Assembly: GCF_034702125.1 (NCBI RefSeq)
Contig: NC_085868.1
Coordinates: forward strand, 38,990,628-39,054,627
Direction of reading: 5' to 3'
Length of the DNA: 64,000 bases
Source: Engraulis encrasicolus
Lineage: Eukaryota; Chordata; Actinopteri; Clupeiformes; Engraulidae
Part shown: positions 42,590 through 56,100 of the stretch, piece by piece
How positions within the stretch are numbered: position 1 is the stretch's first letter
Layout: every line of letters starts with the position of its first letter
Program-made: the position numbers and the translations under genes
Notes under the pieces: model-generated
Told to the model about the DNA's origin: nothing
Databases searched by the model: none
Seen by the model: only the letters and a program-made list of their open reading frames with translations

Positions 42590-43195
42590 TGCCAGAAGTT
42601 ATCAGCATGGGCTAAGGTTTCAGAATCACCTGGTTGCCAACACGGAACTTGACCTTTAAGGTCAAATATGAAGGTCAAAAGGTCAACCATGGTCAAATAA
42701 CAGTGTTATTTAGTTAAAAATTGTTAAAAAGATGTTAAAAGTGGGCAACCATGCCAGAAGTCATCAGCATGGACTAAGGATTCAGAATCAACTTGTTGCC
42801 AACACGGAACTTCACCTTTAGGGTCAAATTTAAAGGTCAAAAGGTCAAAAACAATGTATTTTCTGGTTAGTCTATTTTGGGAACTGTATATTCATGGAAT
42901 TCTTTTTCAAATGTAAGCAACCATGCTAGATGGTATCAGCATGGACTAAGGTTTCAGAATCACCTGGTTGCCAACATGGAACTTGACCTTTAAGGTCAAA
43001 TTTGAATGTCAAAAACAATGCATTTTCTGGTTTGCCTTTTTTGGAGGGGGGGCTTCATATTCATGGAATTCTTTTTCAAAAGTTGACAATCATGCTAGAA
43101 GTTATCAGCATGGACTAAGGTTTCATGGTCCATGGTTGCCAGCATGGAACCTGACCTTTAAGGTCAAATTTGAAGGTCAAAAGGTCAACCGGGGT
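42590..43195 (+). repeat. left AGGTCA-rich tandem array inside the hAT element
   Basis: Four units share GCAACCATGC, TATCAGCATGG, ACTAAGGTTTCAGAATC and AAGGTCAAATTTGAAGGTCA, followed by AAAGGTCAA. AGGTCA recurs two to three times per unit, with 7-bp and 2-bp spacing. Confidence 0.85.
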
Positions 43196-44692
43196 AAAAA
43201 AAAAAAAAAAGTTTAGTTTTTTTTGTGATGTGCTTTCATAAAATACAAGTTGTTTGCATTATCTATTGAATAATTAGTACCTGGAGGAGATATTCTATAT
43301 GATTTAAATCACTTTAGGTGAGTGAAAGTATTGGAACAAATAATTGTAAAGAAAATAAAACACTGTTTTGATGAAGTTTCTCCCGAAGCGGACAGCGCTG
43401 TAAAAAGTTGCATTTGGGGTTTTCTGACAGTGGACGGTGAAAGTGGTCGCGAGAGTCACACTTCACCTACTGTAAGTATCAGATGACTCGGGACAGTGAT
43501 TAATTAACCTTTTAATTCTACTTAGAGCCCCTTTAAACCCAAGTCTTCAGTGAACAACAAAAACAAGAAAATTTGCCTTTCTGTTCCAATACTTTAAGGG
43601 ACTGTATATTTAGAAGTTATATAGTCTTTATTATTAGGGTATGAGTGAAAGTGATTATTGCAAATTGTCAATAACAAGAATGTAATTGATCATATTGTCT
43701 CTTTACTTCAACAATAATTAAAACAATAATTCAAATGTGATGTCAGTACCTGTACATACTGGATATTTATGTATTTAAAGGAGCTATTGTTGCTGTTATT
43801 ATAAAAAGGTTGTGTCATCCAGATCATGTTCTATCCCTACGGCGTTTAAACATTCTACATTTTAATCACATGCCGGTTTACACGGCTGTCCATTCCTCAG
43901 GCAACTGCAGGCATGTATTGCCCACTTGGTTCCACAACCACATCTTATCAGTCCTAAGCTACTATGTGGGACTGGATGTTTCCTTTACCACACAGCCATC
44001 AAGTCTACAACTTTCCAACCACCTGTCTCCTCAGTGTCTTTGTTAATATGTACTTTGTCAGACTGCAACCATATATTTGCCTGCTGATTTGCTTATGCAA
44101 GATGCAATCCATATGCATCACTTGGTGGTAACATATCAATTGTCTTTTTTGTCTTCTGAAAATAGTCAATCAATACCCGAAGATAAGCCTGGTGCTTTAT
44201 ACAGGTGACACAAAAACTCAAGCCTGGGAAATTGCAACAGAATATTCTACAGTAGTCATGAGAACATCAAGAGAAGTGCGCAATACTTGCTCTACTCTTA
44301 CTGTAGGTTATTTCCTAACCATGATATGACATAGCAAATCAACAAGTGTCCTTCATTGCTATAACCATTTGAAACACATCAGAAATAACTGAAGTCATTA
44401 TTTTTTCTATGGAAAGAAGCAAATTCACTGGTGAGCCAAGGCATATCCCATTTCATACCAGCAGCTTAATGTGCTTCACAAAGAAGAATAAAGTAATTGA
44501 GATGACCAGAATGAAAATTAAAAAATACAAGTTTAAGTTCATTTTATGCTAATGAGCTATGATGAATGTCTAAGGATGACAGGCCAGAGTCCCACCACGA
44601 TAAGCCAAATCAAACATTAAATTATAGGCCTCAATATACAGTACCATGCAAACAACTATTTTATGAAAGCACATCACCAAAAAACTGTTTTT

Positions 44693-45668
44693 TTTATTGA
44701 TCTCGGTTGACCTTTTGACCTTCAAATTTGATCTTAGAGGTCAAGTTCCATATGGTAACCAGGTGATTCTGAAACCTTAGTCCATGTGGATACTTTCTAG
44801 CATGGTTGCCAACTTTTGAAAACAATAATTCCATGGATATAAAGATCCCCAAAAAAGACTAACCAGAAAATACATTGTTTTTGACCTTCATATTTGACCT
44901 TAAAGGTCAATTCCCTCTTGGCAACCAGGTGATTCTGAAACCTTAGTCCATGCTGATAACTTGTAGCATGGTTACTAACTTTTGAAAAAGATTTCCAAGA
45001 ACACAGTCCCCCAAAAAGTCAAACCTTAAAATACATAGTGTTTGACCTTTTTAACCTTCAAATTTGACCCTAAAGCTCAAATTCTGTGTTGGCAACAAGT
45101 TGATTCTGAATCCTTAGTCCATGCTGATGACTTCTGGCATGGTTGCCCACTTTTAACATCTTTTTTAAAACATTTTTTAACTAAATAACATATTGGTACT
45201 GTTATTTGACCGTGTTTGACCTTTTGACCTTTAGATTTGACCCTAAAGGTCAAGTTCCATGATGGCAACCAGGTGATTATGAAGCCTTAGCCCATGCTGA
45301 TAACTTCTGGCATGGTTGCCAACTTTTGAAAAAGAATTCCATGAATATACAGTTCCCAACAAAGACTAGCAAGAAAATACCCTGTTTTTGACCTTTTGGC
45401 CTTCAAATTTGACCCTAAAGGTCAAGTTCAGTGTTGGCAACAAGTTGATTCTGAATCCTTAGTCTGTGCTGATGGCTTCTGGCATGGTTGCCCACTTTTA
45501 ACAACTTTGTAAAAAAATTTAACTAAATAACACTGTTATTTGACCGTGGTTGACCTCTTGACCTTCATATTTGACCTTAAAGGTCAAGTTCCGAGTTGGC
45601 AACCAGGTGATTCTGAAACCTTAGCCCATGCTGATAACTTCTGGCATGGTTGCCAACTTTTAACAAAA
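44693..45668 (-). repeat. right AGGTCA-rich tandem array, inverted
   Basis: About six units of the same repeat as the left array, on the opposite strand (TGACCTTTTGACCTTCAAATTTGACC type). Together the arrays make large imperfect inverted arms around a 1.5-kb centre. Confidence 0.85.
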
Positions 45669-47165
45669 AATGCCATCAAAAGTTTATTTAAGCATCTTAG
45701 CTGCTGATGGCAGGCTGACTAAACTGAGCCTAGAATCGCCTCTGCATACACGCAGGAATCGGAGGTCTTCGGAACTTATCATTTCAGTCAGATGCTTCTG
45801 GTTGTGTGCCACCAGTGAAAGCTGTGGCCAATCATTTTTGAGTTTTATGATGGGCTACTGTCTAAAAAAAGATGTGAGAAAGTCGGCGTCAGTACTTGCT
45901 TCAGATTGTACGGATAAACTGCCCGGCATGGATTAACGCATTGAAGAGAAGGTTGGCAACGTTATCCTTTTTTGTAATGTCAGTGTTATAATCGCTTTTT
46001 GCAACTGTTGCATAGCGATCATGGACTTGTGCAATCATGTTGGCCTAGGCCTAAGCTAAGCAAACAGAGCACAGCACACCAACCTAACTTTATCTTATTC
46101 TATAGTTAAAACATGGGGAAATAAATCACGCACCCAACTGCATTCGCGAAACTATAGTCTTGCATGGCGCGGCGACCACTTTTGAGGTGTTTTTTTTTTT
46201 AAAGTGTTCACAATAATGCTGCGTAGCAAGTGCACCAACCAGCACTCAAAGTTTCGACAGTATGACAACAACAGGGCAAGCCAATCTAGCAAACACTAAA
46301 ATGATATAGTCGCATTTTCCTAAAGCACAGTTATGGCCATTCCCCTAAAGCACTGTAATAATGTCGATGCTCTGTCAGCGTAGGCCTATTTGCGTTCGGG
46401 TTTGTGTTCAGTTAAAACATGCCTGGGTACCACTCGCGGATCAAGAGCAGTGGCTCTTATCTGGGAGAAAAAAACTTGTGTGATACATCCACATCCACAT
46501 CTAAACATAACGAGTTTGCACCGTAGTCCTACTGTAATGATTGCATAGGTCTACTATTGCAGTGCAATGCACCATCTAGATGAAAACTGCTGACTTTTTA
46601 ATTGGTAGCCTATACGGTACATTTTGGGGGGATTTCGTGACAGCTTCGCTTTGCTGTGGTTCGCTGCTAAGGGGATTCCCCTTCCTCGCGACAAGCGACA
46701 GCTGAGTAGCCTACTTTCCTTTGAGACAGCCAGTCTTTCCAAGGCCATTGGAGGTTACATTAATTAACACGTGTTTCCCACGACGGTTTTGATTCGAAAA
46801 CTTGGTCGGCAGCAACGTAGCAAAAATAAGGGACTTTTGGTTGTAATCTCCTCTCTGTCAGCTGGCTATGCTTCCAATGGCTTGCGTTACGACTGGTGAA
46901 CTCAGCAGGGGGTTCAGCGCACCCTTTTTTGTGTTGGAGTAGAACGTGTAGCCTGCGTTGTTTCATGCGTTTTGAATATGGCTCATTATAATGTGGTGTA
47001 GGGGCCCCGGATTGCGTCTGCACCGGGCCTCGGCGAGGGTTAACGCGGCCCTGGTCGTGATGCCAACACTTTCAGTTCCCCAAGCATACCTCTCTGACAC
47101 TCACTGAGCCTTATCAGTTGTGTGCGGTCTACACTGGGGTAAAGTACACCTGAGTTGACTTTGCA

Positions 47166-50100
47166 ATGGCTATTAAGAAGTCTTTGAAATGGACCTTCAT
47201 AGTCTTTAATGCACTTTTTGCTGTAAGTATACATTCTAAACAACACAATAGTACACTATTTTTCAGGCTGTTGGAAGCATTAATTTAACCGCAGTTCTCT
47301 ATGGGGCTACAATACAGCTCAACTCAACTCAACTAAATACACTTTGTTCTGGTTCTTTTTCTCATTCTTTTCACCATCACGTCGCCATATATAGTAGGCT
47401 ATCCACCATCGAGTAAAGCCTATTTTTCATTGCTCCAGTTTGTTGTTGTTCTCCCTCAGGTGATTGGCATCGTCATTTTTGGACAAGAACTTAGGACCCA
47501 TTACCAGGTAAGGTCTAGTGCTGCACCGATATTTTGGCTCCGATACCTATACCACGACTGTGCAGTATCGACCGATACCGATACCATACTGATACTACTC
47601 TGTTTGAAATGTGTATACAGTACATATTTGAAGAGATGCATAGGCTACTACTTGGATGTAACATCATTGCTATCATGGCTTTGCCAGGCTGCTGCGACTT
47701 TTGTGAAATAGGAAAAAGACCATTACTGTACAAAGTGACTCCAGTAGAACTTTTAAATACTTTTTAAATACCTCTGATATAAAATAAATAACTAAGATCC
47801 AGGCTGCGTTCAAGTGTCATACTCAGTCATGCTCAGTGTTTTAGGCATGAAAACATTTGCAATCCAAAACAACCTGGTGTGTTACGCAGTGTTTTTAATG
47901 AAAGGGATTTGCAATTTAGATACTTCAAACCACTCGCCTCTTAACTGTGTGTTACATCATTCCTAATATAATTTCCGTTTCCAATGATGGTGTCATGACA
48001 GGCAGAGGGTGATCAAGGAACAGCTGGCCCGGGGTACCAGACAGGAGGACTTGTGGCTGCGTTCTCCATTCTTGGCGTCTATGGCGCATACAAGGAGAAG
48101 AAAGAGGCCCTCAACCTGGTAAGCGTTGACCTCAAATTATATATAGCCTAACATAAATATAGTATATATAAGATAACAATAAAACAGCTAATTTATATGT
48201 ATAAACGGCATGGCGTGTGCCATGTGTGTTACGCCCATGCCCCTTTTTGGGGGAAAACACTGGGGGAAAACCAATGCAAGTCAATTGGTGGTGTTGGGAA
48301 AGAATAAATGAAAGACAAGGACCTGTAGACTAGTTGTTCATGCTCAACATGCCGAAGACATCTTGTGTTGTCGGTTGTTCAAATAATATAGCCAAACAGC
48401 CGTGGCTGAAGCATGGACTGTGTTTATTTGGGCTAGCCAATGTAGCATGTAAGTTAATGAGACATTCGGTTTGTTTTCCCCCAAAAAGGGGCATAACGCA
48501 CATTCAAAGTACCCAGATCGCCGTTCATACGTATAGCATGTAACCTTGAAAATGACATTTAAACAGAATTGCAATGACATTTAAACAGAATTGTATCGTG
48601 CCTGACAGAAATCTCTTATTTGTGTAGATTTCAGTTTATCTGGGCCTGGGAATGATCATTTGCCTGGTTGTAAGCGTAATGGCTCTTATATCAAGGTTTA
48701 CGGTAAGAGGCATAAACAAACTATAGCCCTACATTTCAAAATACATTACATACAAACACCACGTGTGCATTTCTAATGTTGGAATTATCTCTTGTTCACA
48801 GATAAAAAATATTGTAATATATTGAGATTGTAATATACCATCAGCTGATTTTATTTGGGAGTCATGACATCAAAAAACTTAATGACACATGATGACAAGT
48901 TTAGTTTAGTTTAATGTTTATTTAACAGGGACAGTGCACTACATAAAATTGAGCCACAAGGCTAATATAGCCACAAGGCTAATTTTGTGACAGGAATTGG
49001 TGTTAAGCTAAAAAAAATGCTTAAAGTTTAGCTTAAAGATTCACAAGACAAAAAAATAGGACAACAACACAAGTGATGGGTGCACTATGTGTAAATATAG
49101 ACCACAGTAGGCTATATCGCAGGGCCAAGTAGGCATACATAATTAAAAAGATAAACTAAAGAAACACAAACATGATATATGATAAATACAAACACACAAA
49201 AACACAAGATCGATGACTAAAAATATCCACGGTGCGCTTTTAGCCATTTCTTAAGACTTGAGTTAAAATGATTGAATGTGTTGCTTTACCTAATAGCCAT
49301 AGCCTGATGTTTTTTTTTTTAAACTTAGAGGGCATGTTACGTTTGTAAACGTGTAGTAAATGAAGCACACTGACACACGGCTTGTGACGTTAACTCATCG
49401 TGTTATCTAGCTCAAACTCCCCGAACCCCGGGCAAGACCCAAGCGATAGAACACAACATAATACAGGCATAACACAATGCTGACAGCACAGTCTAACTAG
49501 CCTGAACGGATATAACATTTCCCCCCCCTCCTACTGAATTTGAGGCATGAAATGTAGAGTCAAAGTCCTCCAAATATGCAGGACGGGATCTCGTGCGAAC
49601 GGGCCTAGGGGAGGCATAAAGCTGTGACTGGGTGGTCTCAGATGCACTGGCACCCATCGTCTGGGGCAGGTTGGTAGGTGAGCAGGTGGTACCAGGTATC
49701 GGTGGCAGGTTGCTAGATGGGCCCGTACTCAGGTAGGCAGGTGTACCTGTGGTTCGCTCAGGGGCTATCTGAGGGGCCAGTTCCGGTGCTGAAGTATCCA
49801 GCCCAACTAGAGAAGTAGTATGTGGTGTCACAGGCGGTGTGAGGATTGGAGGTGCCACTTTGCGGAGGCGGCTTGCATGCCACCGGCTGCCGTCGCTGAG
49901 CAGGAAGGTGGCTGAGCCTAGCTGGCGAGTAACTTGGAGAGGGGCTGACCAGTATGAGGCGAGTTTGTTGCCTCTGTGGGGCCTGCAGACCCTGACCCAC
50001 TCCGTGGGTTTGATGTCAGGGGCCCTGGCGCGTGCTGAGTGGTCGAACGCCTGCTTCATCCGCCTCTGCTGACGGGCAACCGAGGCCCTGACCGTGGGTG

Positions 50101-53100
50101 GTGGCCTCTGGGGCATTTCGGGGCTCAGTCTGTTCAGGGGAAGCCGAAGCTCACGGCCAAGCATGAGGAATGCTGGGGAGACCCCTGTTGTAGAGTGTTG
50201 GGTGGCCCGGTAGTGGAGTAGTGTGTGACGTAGAGCCTCTGGAAAGGCCCAGCCCTGGACCAGGTGTGCCCTAAGGCTGTTTTTCAGAGACTGGTAGAGA
50301 AACGTTCAACCACCCCATTAGCTTGAGGGTGGTAGTAGGCTGTACGGATGTGGCGGATTCCTTTGGCCTTGAGGTATGTGGTGAACTCAGCCGAGGTCAG
50401 CTGTGGGCCATTGTCGGTTGTGATGGTGTTTGGAAGACCCCAGCGAGCAAAAAGAGAAAGGAAGTCAATTATGACTTTAGAGGTCACTGAGCCGGTGGTC
50501 AGGAGCTCGGGCCATTTTGAGTGAAGGTCATACGCAACGACCAGGAACCGTTGATGGTGAGGGACACCCTGTATTTCCCCGCAAATGTCCAGCTGTAGGT
50601 GGTCCCAGGGCTGAGTTGGCCAGGCCAGTGGTTGCAGGGGTGGTGGTGGCTGGTGACCTGTCTTGCCACTCAGGATGCAGGCAGTGCAGTCTTTACATAG
50701 GGCCTCAATTTCCTCGTTTATCCCAGGCCACCAGACCAGGCCTCTGCAGCGCTGCTTCAACTTCACAATGCCCAGGTGGCCCTCATGAGCCATGGCTAGA
50801 ACACGTGCCTGCAGGGCACTAGGGATGACTGTGCTGAGGCCACGTGCTACACAAGTCCCATTCCAGCAGGACAGCTCCTGCTTTACCCTGGAGAAGACAG
50901 ACAGCTCCTCCAGCACCCTGTGAGGCCAGCCATTCTGAATGTAGTCACGGAGCTGGGAGAGGACAGGATCGCTCTCGGATGCCTCTTTTAGCTCCTGTAG
51001 TGATACCGTGGTCTGTAGTGGAGTGTGTAGCATCTGGACAATGTCCTGTTCAGCACGGTCGGCGTCAGTGTGTGTGTATGTGATAGGGTGCGGTGTGACA
51101 GAGCGCGACAGCAGGTCAGCCACAACATTATCTCGACCAGGGGTGAACTTGAGGTCAAAGTTATACTGGTGGAGGCGGTCGGCCCAGCGTTGTAGCCGTA
51201 GTGGTCTGTGGCCTGTCCCAGATGTTGAGAGTAAAGCGGTTAGAGCCTGGTGGTCTGTTCTAAGGGTGAAAGCGCGGCCGTAGAGATACAGGTGCCACCT
51301 CTCGCAGGCCCAGATGCAGGCTAATGCCTCACGCTCACCCACGGAGTACCGCTGCTCAGTAGGACATATATATAGGACGATATTGGCGTCCAGCAGCTGT
51401 TTGAGCTCAGTGGAGAGCTCATCACGGAGAGCCAGCGGGACGCGGCGCAGGGGTTGGATGACTGGTTTGACGGCAGGGTTCAGCAGAGGCTGGTGCGCGA
51501 ATGCTGTAAGGCAGCCCAGGCCCTCGAACAGTGACGGCCACTTCTGTTGCCATGGTGTGGTGACAGCCAGAATTGCAGCTCCCTTTGTGTCCACCAGGGA
51601 GAATCCCAGAGCTGAGAAGAGGTCCAAACCCATCAGGTTGGCTCCCCGACGGGAAACTTGAAAGGGAAAACTGGGCACAACCTTATTGCCATACCCCACG
51701 GTCAGTTTAATGGACCCCACCAGGTCTATTTTTGCATCCCCATAAGCCGACAGTGAGATAGTTGGGGAAGACAGGGGCAGTGCACTGAAGAAGGAATTGT
51801 ATGTGTGCATATTCATGAGAGATACACTTGCACCAGTGTCCACGAGGAGTGGAATGCACACATCATTCAGCTGCACTGAGCATGTTTTAAATGAGGTTAC
51901 TTGTGAATTGACATTGTGAATGACAGTGGCATGGTGTGATTCAGCTGGGGCAGAGCGGCATACAGCGGCAAAGTGATTGCGTTTGCCACAGTTTCGGCAT
52001 ATTTGTCCTCGAGCAGGACAGTGTTGAGCCCTGGACTGGTGGGAGGACGACCCACAATTATTACACGATCGTGGAGGAGGCTGTGGTGGAGGAGGCTGTG
52101 GTGAGGGAGGCTGTGGGCGTGGCCGCGAGCGAGTTTGACGCCGGAGCATTTGGATCGCGGGGGAGTCGGCTGCTTCCATCTCGCTCTGGCTAGGCTCGGG
52201 TAATGTTAGCGTAGGTGACGGTGTGGGATACGCTGCGGTTGCTTGTGGATTCGACAAGGCAGATGTGTATGTGGCTGCACTCTCTATTTGGAAAGCAATA
52301 GTCATCGCTTTTTCGAGTGTTAACTTATCATCTTCCAACAGGAGAGTCTCGCGCACTTTTGCATTGTTCGTACGCTCTATGAGCTGGTCGCGAATCATCT
52401 CATCCTGCAGTGCACCGAACTTGCATGAGCTGGCTAATGCACGCAGGTTTGCTACGTACTGATGTACAGTCTCACCAGACAACTGGTGTCTTTGGCGAAA
52501 CAGAAATCGACGCAAAAGGGCGCTTTGCGGGGCTGCATAGTGGGCATCAAGAAGTTCAAGTGCTTTCTTGTAATCACTGACGGTACCTGACTCCAGTGCT
52601 CCGAGCACACGCTGACCCTCGGCTCCTAGGCAATGCTGCAGCAGCGCTTTCTTGCGTGCAGCAGGCACATCGGTGAGTCCCACTGCTAGTAGGAAAGTTT
52701 CAAAAGACTTAATCCAATGGGTCCACGGAATCGGTGGCTCACCCGGCAGTGCGAGAAACGGTGCCGGTGGTGGGAGGTTTATATCAGCCATCCTCGTCGC
52801 CGATGTTACGTTTGTAAACGTGTAGTAAATGAAGCACCCTGACACACGGCTTGTGACGTTAACTCATCGTGTTATCTAGCTCAAACTCCCCGAACCCTGG
52901 GCAAGACCTGTGATGATGCGACCTGCCAGTGCATCCTCACGGCATCTGAAATCTCAGACGCCATTGAACACATGACACGCCGTTCGCACCAATACAAATA
53001 TTTCCCTGCAGTGCATTGTTGTTCATGGACTTCTCAAACTTTTGTGCATGAGTTTACATATTTGTGATGGTGGTATATTATTTGGTCTGGTGACTTACAT

Positions 53101-56100
53101 GGGTCGACACGTGTTTAGAATACTAGTACCAAACATTTGCGCACATTACATTCACTCATGTTACATTTTACCACATGCAGACACAAAGAACACAACATAC
53201 CGTAGATTTAGTCCACATGCTTGCTTTATTTTTAAATGCCCCGAGTTTCAAGTAGTTTACACTCTGACTCCAACGAGTGGTTTTAAAATGTTTAAGAACA
53301 TAGATGAGTGTTTTCTTGACATTTAAAGTAATCAATCTTACCGGTGGGTTGCCACTTCCATGTTTATCAAAAGAAGTGCAAGCTGCGAGTGAAAACGCTT
53401 TTGTATTGGGGCACGTTCGCGTGTGTGCGTCCTCGCGCCTATTAGAAAATAATTAAGTGTTTGAAAGTTTAAGTCACTGATGTGAGTGCATGTATTTATT
53501 TATTGATATTTTGTATAAGGCCTGTTTCTAGTATTATTGTGGTACCATTTTAAATGTTGATAATTAGCAGAAAAGTGTATTTGCCCTGAGCCACCCCTGC
53601 TAGTTTAAGTAAATGGTATGGTCCATTTGGAGGGTGTGGACAGGTGTTCCATATAATGAGTTTGAGGTCATTGTTCTAGGTTGCTCCATGGAAAGAGGAC
53701 ATGGGTCCTTGAGCTTCCAATCCTCAGATGTGTGAGGTAATCCTTGACTCTTGAACTCACATTGTGGGCCTGTGACTAGCTCTTTATGTATGTACATTTG
53801 GCTACTCTTAGCCTGTTTATTGTGCCTCATTTTGTATATAGTGGTTATAGCCTTCTCTTTTACATTTTATTTTGGGTAACTTTTGTTTTTGTTTGTCACT
53901 GGCTCACTTTCTCACCTGTGGTTGCAAAATAAACACCAAAAACTTGATCATCTGTCTCCTGCTGGATCTGTGTGCCACTGCTCTAAGTCCCTCGACATTC
54001 TACGTTGTAACATAGACCCAAGCAATAGAACACAACATAATACAGGCATAACACAATGCTGACAGCACAGTCGAACTAGCCTGAACGGATATAACATGCA
54101 CTTTGGCCAAAAGTGGAATTTCTAAACACACTTATGCAGTCCTTCTAGATGATGCTCTTGTAGTCCTTGTATTAGCCTATTTATGTGGATAACTAAATTA
54201 AACTTCTTTATAATTCTTTTCAGTATGAAGTCTTCACCGAGATAATGGATGCTGGGATTTTCTTTGGACTGGCTCTTGTGGCGGTATGGAATTGCAATGG
54301 AATGTTAGATTTATATGAATATGTTTTATTTATTTAGTAAGGCTACCATTTTTAATATCATACTCAGGGCTATAGACTAACTTTTTGCACTGGTTGCACT
54401 AGTGCACCCAACTTCTTTTCTCGGGTGCACCAGCAAGTTAGGTGCACCCAAATTTGTGAACACCTTCCATCGCAGTTTACAAGGTTTTAAAATGCTTTTT
54501 GCTATTGTAGACCCCCCGATTGGGATTTGATACCCAAATGGTACGAAACTAAACTTTTGGGGGGTAAGCCTACTGAAAAAATTGAGGCATTGTTAAAATC
54601 AGCTGTTAAAAAGTCTTGTTAGGCCTACTTAGTATTTTCGAACGTGTACTATAAATAACCAAAAAACAATGTTTTTTGGAACACCCCTTTAATGGACTGT
54701 ACCACCAGGGGACGTTTCCCATCTTCGCACAGTTCGATTAGGCTAGTTGTCAAAACATTCGGCAGCACTGATAGGCAGGGTTCTGATGCGCCTTGAAATA
54801 ATGTGTTTGAACTGTGAGCAAGGGGAGCTAATTAAATGTGTCAAGGTGAAGGATTCCCGTGATTTGTGAAAGAAATACTATACATGAAACTAATATGATT
54901 TCATTTTCAACTTTAAAGAGCTGAACTTACAAACACTTAAGACAGGTGGCTGACGATTCCCTTTCTCCCAGGAGAGAGAGAAAAAAATGATAGCACACAT
55001 CAGAATTGGGAGGGAAAGTGGAGGGGGGGGGTGGGGGAGTATTATTTGTAATATTTATTTATTTAGTGATGTATGGATATTCTAATTTATGTTACACAAT
55101 ACAGTGACAAAGAATTCATCAGTTTAGAACTGAATAACACATGCAATAAAAAAGTACTGTGCTGGTGTTTACACAAATTCTATGTCATTACATTTCATCT
55201 TCTTCAGCCTTTTTCATCTGCTATATAGTTATTCTCAAAAATTGGATCGTTTTATCTAAGCTTCAGGCAACAGGCAACTTTCCGGCTACATGCTCCGAGT
55301 GCGAGTGGCCGTTACTGGCGGCAAGTGGATTCTGATTAGGCGTATACAGGCTGCGTCCGTGTCAGACTTAAATTCTAACTTAGCCTAACTATACGCCTAT
55401 TTTGAGAAAAAAAACATGCAGGCATGTATTCTGTAGATTACCAGATGAGTCAGACTTAAATAATAAAAAATAAAGATATAAAATTAATAAATAAATTAAT
55501 TTTAAAAATCAGTGCCCATGAGACCCTGGCACCGCAGATCCATAACAGGGCATGTGCCCGGGTAAAAATGGTCTAACGACGCCGATGCAGGGAGTAAACA
55601 CGTCACACATGCAGTCAGTGTAGTTCTGTATTAGCTTTTTTAAGAATATTAAAATCACTGCAGATCAGTGAAAAACCGAACATTTTACCACCTGATTCGA
55701 TGAAACGGGCCAACATGCATATTATATGACTGCCACTACTCCTACTTCGTCGTCAGGGCCGAGATGTAATTTGTCAAAAACAAAACCCATTCATTTGATG
55801 CAGGGGCTTGGAACGTTGCTAGCAGGGGGCGATGAGATTACTTTCCCTCCCAATTCCATCGAAGCCAACATGCACAGCAACAGCAGTCTCAGTGAAAGAG
55901 GTGGACTGCTCTAATAATCCATACTACGCTTTCACCAACATACTTAATGTCAAAAAATAAAGGACGAGGCTTATCGTGTATTTAAAGCATAATTGGAATA
56001 GGCCTATTATGGTTTTTACTCAGTAAGAAGGTGACAAAGGGATAGTGAGACTCCACAAACCAAGAAGGATAGCCGTGTCAAGCAGGCTGTCTAGCGAGGC

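Larger units (their letters stand above)
42237..47053. mobile_element. non-autonomous hAT-type element, 4.8 kb, in the copy B 5' region
   Basis: Perfect 8-bp target duplication GTCGTGAT (42229-42236, 47054-47061). Termini CAGGGCCGCGTTATCC and GGTTAACGCGGCCCTG pair with one mismatch. The paralogous sites upstream of A and C are uninterrupted. Internally, tandem units of about 150 bp occur in opposite orientation at 42590-43195 and 44693-45668. No transposase frame is found (longest frame 149 codons at 42247-42696, no motif). It sits 112 bp upstream of the copy B ATG and splits its conserved upstream block. Confidence 0.92.
49335..54096 (-). mobile_element. defective Ty3/gypsy retrotransposon (copy B intron)
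   Basis: Element in minus orientation. The 3' LTR is 49335-49517 and the 5' LTR is 52804-52908 plus 54019-54096, split by a nested insertion. LTRs (TGTTACG...ATAACA, 183 bp) differ at about four positions. A purine tract lies beside the 3' LTR (49518-49531). The primer site region TCGGCGACGAGGATGG resembles initiator-Met tRNA use and overlaps the gag start. Coding region is deleted and frameshifted, so it is not autonomous. Flanks GGCA/TGCA suggest a 4-bp target duplication with one change. Confidence 0.88.

Noticed and set aside
42247..42696. 149-codon minus-strand frame inside the hAT element.
   Set aside because: It runs through the element's terminal and tandem repeats and shows no transposase, zinc-finger or dimerisation motif.
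49839..52462. Plus-strand frames opposite the gypsy coding region.
   Set aside because: Antisense shadows of gag-pol; no independent support.
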